Shown here piece by piece: positions 1 through 5,186 of a DNA stretch of 5,186 nt. The notes beneath the pieces are model-generated. The model made no database searches and was not told the origin of the DNA. It was given only the letters and a program-made list of their open reading frames with translations. The position numbers were made by a program, and so were the translations under genes. Origin of the DNA: Phytoactinopolyspora endophytica (GTDB lineage Bacteria > Actinomycetota > Actinomycetes > Jiangellales > Jiangellaceae); assembly GCF_004138495.1 (NCBI RefSeq), contig NZ_ML142862.1, forward strand, positions 40,758-45,943, in the 5' to 3' direction. Position 1 is the first letter of the stretch. Every line of letters begins with the position of its first letter.

Positions 1-803
1 TCGCCGCGGATCTGCGCACCGATCCAGTCCCGGAACGGGTTACGCACCAGCGACGTGCGCCCCGGCGTGACCCCGAGCAGAAGGTTGCGATAGGCGACCC
101 GCTCGGCGGTGAACACCCGGCCCGCGGGAAGCTCCGCCAGCCAGGCCACTGCCACGTCCTCGGTGTCGAGCGCGGCACCGTGAGCCTCCAGCAGGGAGAG
201 ATTCAGCATCGGGAAGTTGAGGTCGTCGTCCTCCGGCATGCCGTCGATGTTCTCGGCCAGACTGGTCACGGCGCTCCGCCGGTTCCACGGCCAGCGCGCC
301 GCGACGTCGTCCGGCAGACCATCCTCGGTGAACCAGCCGTTCAGCGGCCAGCGCCCGGTCGCCTCCAGAATCTCGCGGATCCCACGTCTCGGGATCTTCT
401 CGACCGGCTTGCCGAGCAGGCAGCCGGCAGCCCTGCCCATCCAGGCGCCGTGCATCCGCTCGACGATCCGATCGGATGCCCTCGATCCGGCGGTGCCGGC
501 ATTCCCCGGATCGACCGCCTTCCCCGTCCAGGCCGGTGCTACCACCTGGATGTCCGCCAGGTCCGTGGGTTCGTCGGCGTCGAACGGCGACGGCCGCATA
601 TCGATCTCGTCCAGAACCTCGACCGCGAGCGCTCGCAGTGAATCGGGCGCCGGCGCGTCAGACGCGCCCGAATGCAGCGGCGCGGGGTCGCCGCCGGCGT
701 CCACCCACCGGGCACGCAGATCGTCCACGTCGACACGGTCCTGGTCGGCCTGGTGCAGCGCGTGCCCCACCAAGTCTTCTGGCTGTATCCAGGTCAGGCG
801 CAT
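1..803 (-). CDS. ADP-ribosylglycohydrolase family protein with N-terminal extension (partial, C-terminus beyond left edge)
   Basis: My own translation of the minus strand from the ATG at 803-801 stays open for 267 codons to the window edge. Residues 1-~115 (starting MRLTWIQPEDLVGHAL) form an acidic, Ala/Pro/Gly-rich extension that I do not recognise. The ADPRH fold then begins: residues 119-135 read GAWMGRAAGCLLGKPVE, the usual first helix (GxxxGxAxGDALGxPxE in relatives, here with Cys-Leu in place of Gly-Asp). Residues 191-197 are EDDDLNF, in the place of the TDDT metal motif, followed by a helix. Residues 255-267 (NPFRDWIGAQIRG) match a stretch I associate with a longer actinobacterial ADPRH subgroup. 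An in-frame stop at 812-810 makes this ATG the first possible start. The nearest purine-rich site (GAGGAG, 823-818) is 14 nt away, so translation may depend on reinitiation after the preceding gene stops at 815. The substrate is unknown. The C-terminal metal motif lies outside the window, so activity cannot be judged. Confidence 0.86.
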   Translation of the reverse strand, partial: MRLTWIQPEDLVGHALHQADQDRVDVDDLRARWVDAGGDPAPLHSGASDAPAPDSLRALAVEVLDEIDMRPSPFDADEPTDLADIQVVAPAWTGKAVDPGNAGTAGSRASDRIVERMHGAWMGRAAGCLLGKPVEKIPRRGIREILEATGRWPLNGWFTEDGLPDDVAARWPWNRRSAVTSLAENIDGMPEDDDLNFPMLNLSLLEAHGAALDTEDVAVAWLAELPAGRVFTAERVAYRNLLLGVTPGRTSLVRNPFRDWIGAQIRG

Positions 804-814
804 ATCTCGTCAAC

Positions 815-1969
815 CTACTCCTCGGCCAGGCCCCGGAACGCCGCGTCGACGGCGTCTCGCTGCTTGCGGTCGGCGGACCGGATCTCGGTGGTCACCTCGG
901 CCAGGCGCACTCCCGGCGTCACCAGGTCAGTCCGGCTCGCCTCGGCCACGGCGTCCGACAGGTCCGCCGGGACGACGTCGCGTCCACCCAGCGTGCCGGC
1001 GATCGCACCGGCCATGGAGGCGATGGAGTCGGAATCGCGGCCGTAGTTCACCCCGCCGAGCACCGCATCTCGCCAATTCCCGCCGCTGATCACCAGCATC
1101 GCGAGCGCGATCGGCAGCTCCTCGATGCTGTGCAACCGGCTCGGCCGGCGGGCACCCAGACCCTGGTCCCGGTAGTCCTCGCCTACCGTGTCATGTGGCC
1201 GCATCGCCTTGCGCAACTGGCCGGACTCGACCGCGTCGGTCCAGTGCCGCGCGCCGGAGGCCGCCTCGACGACGGCATCGATCGCCGCCCGGGTGCCGTC
1301 CTTCGCCAGCCGCAGCGCCACCGCGATGACATCGTCCACGGTCGCGCCCGGGCGAGCCGCCTCGGCCACGCACGCGGCCATCACGCCGGCGGCTTCCCTG
1401 CCGTACGACGATTGATGCGCACCGGTCACGTCGAGCGCCTCCGCGTAGGCGGCGTCGGGGTCGGCCGCGTTGACGATGCCGACCGGGGCGATGTACATCG
1501 CAGCACCGCAGTTCACCGCATTACCGACGCCGGCTTCGCGCGGGTCCGCATGCCCCCAGTGCAGCCGTAGGGCGATGTACTTCTCGGCGAGGAACACCCG
1601 CTGCAGCGGCAATGCCTCGGTTTCGAGCTCGGGAATCCAGACCTGCTTCCCGAGCATCAGCGGCACCAGCCGCTCGGCTACGTCATACGCCGTCAGGTGT
1701 GACCTCGCCTGGTCGTAGACATCGACCATGAGGTGCGTCATCAGGGTGTCATCGGTGATGTGCCCATCGCCCTTGTGGTAAGGCGCGATCGGGCGGGCGG
1801 TCCGCCAGTCCGGGAAGTACGGCGGGACAATGCCTTCGACCCAGCCGCCCCATCGTTCCCGGATCTGCGCGGGCGACCACCCTTCGGTGGCGCCGCCGAG
1901 AGCATCGCCGACCGCCGCCCCGAGGAGGCATCCCACGGCTCGGCTGGTCAGCCCAGTATCACTGCTCAC
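815..1969 (-). CDS. ADP-ribosylglycohydrolase family protein (third of four)
   Basis: A 384-residue protein of the ADPRH/DraG superfamily, whose characterised members hydrolyse the glycosidic bond between ADP-ribose (or a related ribosyl group) and an acceptor using two divalent metal ions. Visible hallmarks: GAAVGDALGGATEG at about 17-30; ITDDTLM around 71-77 (T72, D73, D74, T75 as the N-terminal metal ligands); NCGAAMYIAPVG at 153-164, matching the conserved central loop; and NYGRDSDSIASMAGAIAG at 308-325 (D312, D314, S315 as the C-terminal ligands, Ser replacing the common Thr). All expected ligands are present, so it is probably active. No signal peptide or membrane segment is seen, so it is cytoplasmic. 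The start is GTG at 1969, preceded by AAGGGA six nucleotides upstream; the first 11 bp overlap the end of the preceding gene, implying coupled translation. The next gene begins 11 bp after its stop. A loop at about 241-280 and a charged C-terminal tail (~345-384) extend the core fold. The substrate cannot be read from the sequence. Confidence 0.92.
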   Translation of the reverse strand: MSSDTGLTSRAVGCLLGAAVGDALGGATEGWSPAQIRERWGGWVEGIVPPYFPDWRTARPIAPYHKGDGHITDDTLMTHLMVDVYDQARSHLTAYDVAERLVPLMLGKQVWIPELETEALPLQRVFLAEKYIALRLHWGHADPREAGVGNAVNCGAAMYIAPVGIVNAADPDAAYAEALDVTGAHQSSYGREAAGVMAACVAEAARPGATVDDVIAVALRLAKDGTRAAIDAVVEAASGARHWTDAVESGQLRKAMRPHDTVGEDYRDQGLGARRPSRLHSIEELPIALAMLVISGGNWRDAVLGGVNYGRDSDSIASMAGAIAGTLGGRDVVPADLSDAVAEASRTDLVTPGVRLAEVTTEIRSADRKQRDAVDAAFRGLAEE

Positions 1970-3236
1970 CCATGTTCCCTTTCATCAGTTCTAACAGGTC
2001 GACGCCGGCCAGGGCAGGCGCGCAGCAACCCACGAGCACCCGGCACCGCCGCACCCAGCTGTCCGGGAACGACGACGCGCCGTGTGCCGCACCGACCAGG
2101 GCTCCGGTCAGGGCCGGTGCGCTGTCCGCCAGCGACGGCAGGCAGGCAGCCGCCGTTACGGCGTCGATCGAGGGTGCGCCTGCGCGGACCGCGACCACGG
2201 CCATGGCCGACGCCACCGCGACGGTCTGTGCGGCGGCCGTACCGTAGGAGTACACCCGGTCGACTACGTCGTCGAGCAGCGGGACCGCTTCTGCTGGTGA
2301 TGCTGTGCCGGCGACGGCGTCGAGTGCCGCCCGCGTGGTGCGCCCGATCAACGTGTTCTCCGGCAGCTCGCGCAACAGATTCTCATGCAGCGCGCCGCCA
2401 CGCTCAACTTGCGCAGGGAGCGAGGGGAGATTTCCCTCCCCGCCCAGCGGCTCCTCCTCGCTAGAGCTCGTCGTCGCCGATGCCCGCCACACCATGGAGC
2501 GAATTCTCCCCTCGCTCCCCTCGTCTTCCGCTGGCGTCGCACGTTCGTCTGTGGTTACGCTGAGCAGCCTCGACGACGCGATGGCTCGGGCGATGGCGCG
2601 GGCGGCGTACAGGCCGTCGCCGGCATTGGTCACCTCGGCGTCCCACTCGGCGACGTCGGCGGCCAGGTCAGGAGAGTCGAGCATGGAGCCGATCGCGACG
2701 GCCCTGATGGCGGCGGCGTCGTCGAAGTGGTGCGGGTTGTCATAGCCGGACCGGGGTGGGCGGACGCCTTTGCGGAGCGAGTCGGCTGCCGTCGCCACGC
2801 TGATCCGGCCTCTAGGTACCGTGTCTGTCTCAACCGCGTCGAGCCAGATGGAATGAACCTGTTCTCTTGACCACGTCGGGGCGTCTGCCTGCTGGTCCGC
2901 CGCGCCTAGCCGGAGGAGCCAGGTGAGGGTCCAGGCAGACCACTCGGCGTCGTCGCTGGGTCCGAACCGCAGGGGTTCAGGGTCCTGATTCAGCGCGAAC
3001 GGCACCGGCAGGGACGTGACGTCTTGTGTCTCGGCGAACACGTCCAGCTCCCGCCGCAGCCGCCGCGTCCAAGCGGGCAGCCGGTGCGAACGGTGCTGGC
3101 GCGCCGGCCACCCCGCGGCGTCGCCGATGGCGAGCCCGAGGATCGCGCCGGCCGCACGATCGGCCCCTGTGTAGCGTCCCGCGAAGCGAGCGTCGGAGGC
3201 CTCGTTGTGCGGGACGTTGTGGTCCTCACTCGGCAT
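1959..3236 (-). CDS. divergent ADP-ribosylglycohydrolase family protein with in-frame palindromic insertion (second of four)
   Basis: A 425-residue protein. The N-terminal part is clearly ADPRH-like: AAGAILGLAIGDAAGWPA at 28-45, then SDDAEW at 94-99 in place of TDDTE, and GDGLYAARAIARAIA at 206-220, matching the central helix of relatives. From about 285 the fold resumes (ENTLIGRTTRAAL, YSYGTAAAQT). The C-terminal metal motif, normally GxDxDT/S, is replaced by CLPSLADSAPALTGALVGAA (365-384), which keeps one Asp (D371) and the following small-residue helix. It may therefore bind metals differently, be non-catalytic, or act on another substrate. Residues ~240-274 are encoded by an inverted-repeat element and look like an inserted Ser/Glu/Gly-rich loop; codons such as AGA, ATT, GGA and AAT there are unlike the surrounding gene. 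The ATG at 3236 is supported by a strong GGAGGT site. It overlaps the upstream gene by 11 bp and the downstream gene by 11 bp. Leu415 is a TTA codon, the only in-frame one I noticed. Confidence 0.87.
   Translation of the reverse strand: MPSEDHNVPHNEASDARFAGRYTGADRAAGAILGLAIGDAAGWPARQHRSHRLPAWTRRLRRELDVFAETQDVTSLPVPFALNQDPEPLRFGPSDDAEWSAWTLTWLLRLGAADQQADAPTWSREQVHSIWLDAVETDTVPRGRISVATAADSLRKGVRPPRSGYDNPHHFDDAAAIRAVAIGSMLDSPDLAADVAEWDAEVTNAGDGLYAARAIARAIASSRLLSVTTDERATPAEDEGSEGRIRSMVWRASATTSSSEEEPLGGEGNLPSLPAQVERGGALHENLLRELPENTLIGRTTRAALDAVAGTASPAEAVPLLDDVVDRVYSYGTAAAQTVAVASAMAVVAVRAGAPSIDAVTAAACLPSLADSAPALTGALVGAAHGASSFPDSWVRRCRVLVGCCAPALAGVDLLELMKGNMGEQ
1976..1981 (-). promoter_or_regulatory. 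ribosome binding site for the third ADPRH gene
   Basis: The minus strand reads AAGGGA, six nucleotides before the GTG at 1969, within the last codons of the preceding gene. It supports the GTG start; the nearby ATG at 1973-1971 is in the preceding gene's frame and is not a competing start for this protein. Confidence 0.65.
2412..2523. repeat. palindromic, inverted-repeat-bounded element inside a coding sequence
   Basis: Arms 2416-2434 and 2501-2519 are inverted repeats matching at 18 of 19 positions (a perfect 15-bp core at 2416-2430 and 2505-2519), separated by 66 bp. Extending outward to 2412 and 2523 gives 20 of 23 matches. The right arm also contains a perfect tandem duplication of the 9-mer CTCCCCTCG (2506-2523). 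Smaller nested hairpins are possible in each arm: GGGGAG/CTCCCC (2424-2429 with 2436-2441) and GGAGCGA/TCGCTCC (2496-2502 with 2512-2518). The element has no stop codon in the host gene's frame and encodes about 35 residues (240-274) of the second ADPRH homologue. I see no clear target-site duplication and no second copy in this window. It resembles a small palindromic or MITE-like repeat inserted in frame, but a locally evolved structured loop is also possible. Confidence 0.75.
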
Positions 3237-4206
3237 CGTGCACCTCCACGAGTCGCTCGGCCAGGTCGGACAGCATCAGGCCGCGGACGACATCGCCGAG
3301 GCAGCGGCCGGTGACCGGCCCGATCTCCACCCACTCTGGCGGGATCGAGCCGTGTCCACACAGTGCCCCGGCCAGCGCACCGGAGATCGCGGCCGTCGTG
3401 TCGGCGTCCCGGCCCATCGAGACAGCTCGGGGAACGACCGTGTCGAACCGGCCGTCGCCGGCGATGAAGGCGGCGAACGCCAGTCCCACGGCCTCCGGGC
3501 CAAGGTCGGTCCAGGGGTAGCGGCGGGTCACCAGGGCTTCGAGCAGGGCGGGAACGTCGAGCGAGCGGCCGGAACGTACCGCGTTCTCGACGCAGACCCG
3601 GGCCTGGATCAGCGCCTGAGCGGTCCAGCTGTCGGCGGGGACCACCTGGACCGCGGCGTCGACGATCGTCTCGACATCGGCACCGGACATCGCCGTCGCC
3701 ACCGCGGCGGCGACGGCCTGTCCGGCGTAGACGCCCTCGCCGGAGTGACTGACCGCACCATCGACAGCGGCGAGCCGGGCCGCTTCCGCCGGATCTGAAG
3801 CGGCGAACACCCCATGCACCGCTGCTCGCATGGCCAGCCCGTCGCTCCACGAGTGCACGTGCTCGCCGCTGGCCGGCGGGCGTAGCCCTGCCCGCAGGTT
3901 CTCGACCGTGCCCAGCTCGCTGAAACCCGCTCCGGGGAAGCCACCGGTACGGCCGGCGAGGTGCTCGACCCAGGCGTCGGCGACGTGCTCGCTGGTCAAC
4001 GCGGACCCATGCTCGAGCAGGAGTAGCGCGCTGAACGCCGCGTACTCGGTGTCGTCTGTGCCGGATCGGGCATCGGTGAGGAATCCGGTCACCTCACCCC
4101 AGCGGGCGGCGATCGCCTCGGCCGTCATGTTCTCGGCCGGGGCGCCCATCGCATCGCCGATGGCCAGCCCCACGAGGCAGCCCCGGGCACGGTCGGTCTG
4201 GTTCAC
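3226..4206 (-). CDS. ADP-ribosylglycohydrolase family protein, canonical (first of four)
   Basis: A 326-residue protein of typical length for a minimal ADPRH/DraG domain, with every expected landmark. GLAIGDAMGAPAE at 13-25 is the family's first-helix signature. SGTDDTEYA at 48-56 supplies T50, D51 and D52 as N-terminal metal ligands. SDGLAMRAAVHG (121-132) and SHSGEGVYAGQAVAAAVA (153-170) are the central helices. MGRDADTTAAISGALAGAL (264-282) supplies D267, D269 and T270. It is therefore very probably a catalytically competent dinuclear-metal glycohydrolase acting in the cytoplasm on an ADP-ribosyl or other ribosyl/glycosyl conjugate; the exact substrate is not evident. The start codon is GTG at 4206-4204, sharing a 4-bp GTGA overlap with the stop of the substrate-binding-protein gene. 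A GGAG lies 11 nt upstream (4221-4218), so coupling to the upstream gene probably matters for initiation. Being next to an ABC-transporter binding protein suggests that its substrate is imported or derived from an imported solute. Confidence 0.94.
   Translation of the reverse strand: MNQTDRARGCLVGLAIGDAMGAPAENMTAEAIAARWGEVTGFLTDARSGTDDTEYAAFSALLLLEHGSALTSEHVADAWVEHLAGRTGGFPGAGFSELGTVENLRAGLRPPASGEHVHSWSDGLAMRAAVHGVFAASDPAEAARLAAVDGAVSHSGEGVYAGQAVAAAVATAMSGADVETIVDAAVQVVPADSWTAQALIQARVCVENAVRSGRSLDVPALLEALVTRRYPWTDLGPEAVGLAFAAFIAGDGRFDTVVPRAVSMGRDADTTAAISGALAGALCGHGSIPPEWVEIGPVTGRCLGDVVRGLMLSDLAERLVEVHDAE
3242..3247 (-). promoter_or_regulatory. strong ribosome binding site for the second ADPRH gene
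   Basis: The minus strand reads GGAGGT five nucleotides before the ATG at 3236, near-ideal complementarity and spacing. It lies inside the end of the preceding gene and fixes the start at 3236 rather than at the in-frame GTG seven codons later. Confidence 0.8.
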
Positions 4207-5186
4207 CTGCGGTACCGCTCCAGGATCTCGTTGCCTTCACCGGTCAGCCTCTCGCCGAGTTCCTCCAGCGAGATCTCGTCGGCGAAGAACTCCTGCAGAC
4301 TCGGCTCGGAGACCTTGGCTTTCCACTCTTCGAACCCTTTGACCTGCTGGAACGGTGCGATCTCCAGCTGGTCGGCAGTGGCGGTCGCCACGTCCCACCC
4401 GGTCTCGGCGTCGTTTAGCTCGGGCGATTCCGCGGCCTCCTGGCTGGTCGGCAGCAGCCAGTCGCCGGCCGCCAGCTCGACCTGGTTCTCCGCGTTCAGG
4501 AAGTACTCGATGAACTGCACCGCGTACTCCGGGTACTCCGTGTCGGCCGAGACCGAGATCGTCTGAGCCACCGCGCCCTGTTGCTGGCTGTCTCCGACCA
4601 GCGCAGGCAGCGTGACCCACTCGAAGTCGTCCGGCGCCTGCTCCATGAGCTGCTGGCGCAGCCAGATCGCCCCCGGCAGCATGGCGTACTGCCCGTCGAA
4701 AAACGCCGGCAGCGCATCCGTCGAGGACATGCCCAGCCCGTCCGGAGCGGCGATCTCCTCGCTGTAGATCATGTCGTGGATCCGGCTGAGCACCTCGCCC
4801 TCCGCATCACCGAAGACGGCCGACGCTTCGCCGGCCGGGTCGGAGAAGAAGTCCGCGCCGTAGTTGCGGGACAGGTTGAGGATCCGGTTGGTCGGCGACT
4901 TCAGCGGGTACACCGCGCCGTACCGGTCGTCGGTGGTGAGCTCGGCTGCCACGTCGGCGAACTCGTCCCACGTCCACGGGTCGTCCGCCGTGGGCAGCTC
5001 GATGCCTTCCTCCTCCAGGATCGTGGCGTTGGCGAAGATCACCTGTGACTCCTGCAGGAAGGGCACGCCGTAGACGGCGTCGTCGTAGGTGACCGTGTCC
5101 CACGCGCCCTCGCGGATGTCTCCCCGGATCTCGTCGGAGAGGTACCCGGACAAGTCGAGGACGTTGCCCCGGTCCCCGAACTCCTG
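4203..5186 (-). CDS. extracellular solute-binding protein of a sugar-type ABC transporter (partial, N-terminus beyond right edge)
   Basis: Reading continues in frame from the window edge, so the gene starts outside; 327 residues are visible, and full-length family members are usually 400-450, so the lipoprotein signal and roughly the first 100 residues are missing. The visible part has the pattern of a family-1 carbohydrate-type binding protein (SBP_bac_1 class). YDDAVYGVPF (about 5090-5060) and the following QVIFANATILEEEGIELP segment form the first lobe's crossover strand and helix. DPWTWDEFADVAAELT (about 4990-4940) is the common helix after it. FFDGQYAMLPGAIWL (about 4710-4665) is the typical F-x-x-G-x-x-A-M-x-x-G-x-W ligand-cleft motif. 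A late AVQFIEYFLNAENQVELA helix (about 4525-4465) is also characteristic. It would sit outside the membrane and deliver an unknown solute to permeases that I cannot see here. Its stop overlaps the next start by 4 bp, placing it in the same operon as the hydrolases. A TTG-initiated start at 5153 is not credible, as it would remove the first lobe. Confidence 0.92.
   Translation of the reverse strand, partial: QEFGDRGNVLDLSGYLSDEIRGDIREGAWDTVTYDDAVYGVPFLQESQVIFANATILEEEGIELPTADDPWTWDEFADVAAELTTDDRYGAVYPLKSPTNRILNLSRNYGADFFSDPAGEASAVFGDAEGEVLSRIHDMIYSEEIAAPDGLGMSSTDALPAFFDGQYAMLPGAIWLRQQLMEQAPDDFEWVTLPALVGDSQQQGAVAQTISVSADTEYPEYAVQFIEYFLNAENQVELAAGDWLLPTSQEAAESPELNDAETGWDVATATADQLEIAPFQQVKGFEEWKAKVSEPSLQEFFADEISLEELGERLTGEGNEILERYRR

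Noticed and set aside
625..636. 12-bp perfect palindrome GCGAGCGCTCGC considered as a regulator site
   Set aside because: It is within coding sequence, has no repeat partner, and is likely by chance at this GC content.
652..668. GC-rich hairpin GGCGCGT-CAG-ACGCGCC considered as a terminator or operator
   Set aside because: It lies inside the linker-coding part of the fourth hydrolase gene, has no T-tract, and such stems are expected by chance in GC-rich Ala/Pro-coding DNA.
804..814. Gap between the third and fourth hydrolase genes considered as a promoter region
   Set aside because: It is only 11 bp long, too short for a promoter, and the preceding sequence is coding.
217..1570. Long plus-strand open frames (for example 217-1089 and 476-1570)
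   Set aside because: They lie antisense to the two downstream hydrolase genes, have Arg/Pro/Ser-rich compositions typical of antisense frames in high-GC DNA, and show no recognisable domain.
1733..2464. Plus-strand open frame crossing the junction at 1959-1969
   Set aside because: It is antisense to two well-supported genes, its composition is low-complexity Arg/Pro, and it has no convincing ribosome binding site or homology signal.
2416..2519. Inverted repeat considered as an attenuator or intrinsic terminator
   Set aside because: The 66-bp spacer and the lack of a U-tract after the right arm do not fit a terminator, and the reading frame continues through it with conserved ADPRH sequence on both sides.
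2990..3850. Minus-strand open frame 3850-2990 spanning the junction of two hydrolase genes
   Set aside because: It is an out-of-frame shadow with extreme Arg and Gly content; the two real genes in this span have clear family motifs and a strong ribosome binding site.

Overview
The DNA is very GC-rich, uses GTG as well as ATG starts, and has tight 4-11 bp gene junctions. This points to a high-GC actinobacterium (Actinomycetota); I cannot place it more precisely. Everything I can support is on the minus strand, so transcription runs from the right edge to the left edge of the window. There is no intergenic space longer than 11 bp, no visible promoter and no visible terminator. The window is therefore the interior of one polycistronic unit.

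Layout in transcription order. (1) 5186-4203: the C-terminal ~327 residues of an extracellular sugar-type ABC-transporter substrate-binding protein; its N-terminus lies outside the window. (2) 4206-3226: a canonical ADP-ribosylglycohydrolase (ADPRH/DraG) family protein with intact N- and C-terminal metal motifs. (3) 3236-1959: a divergent ADPRH homologue that has lost the C-terminal Asp-x-Asp motif and carries an in-frame, inverted-repeat-bounded insertion of about 104-112 bp. (4) 1969-815: a third ADPRH homologue with TDDT and DSDS motifs. (5) 803-1: the first 267 residues of a fourth ADPRH homologue. This one has a ~115-residue N-terminal extension and an EDDD motif, and it runs off the left edge. 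It is easy to miss because it is open at the window edge.

Taken together this is a substrate-binding protein coupled to at least four consecutive, mutually diverged ADP-ribosylglycohydrolase-fold proteins. The arrangement looks like a catabolic or salvage operon, in which a solute is captured outside the cell, imported, and its N- or O-glycosidic (ribosyl-type) bond is cleaved by one or more of these enzymes. It looks less like the single-gene protein de-ADP-ribosylation seen in DraG systems. That role is inference; the fold assignments rest on visible motifs. The two most noteworthy items are the four-member hydrolase array and the palindromic element inserted in frame in the third gene.
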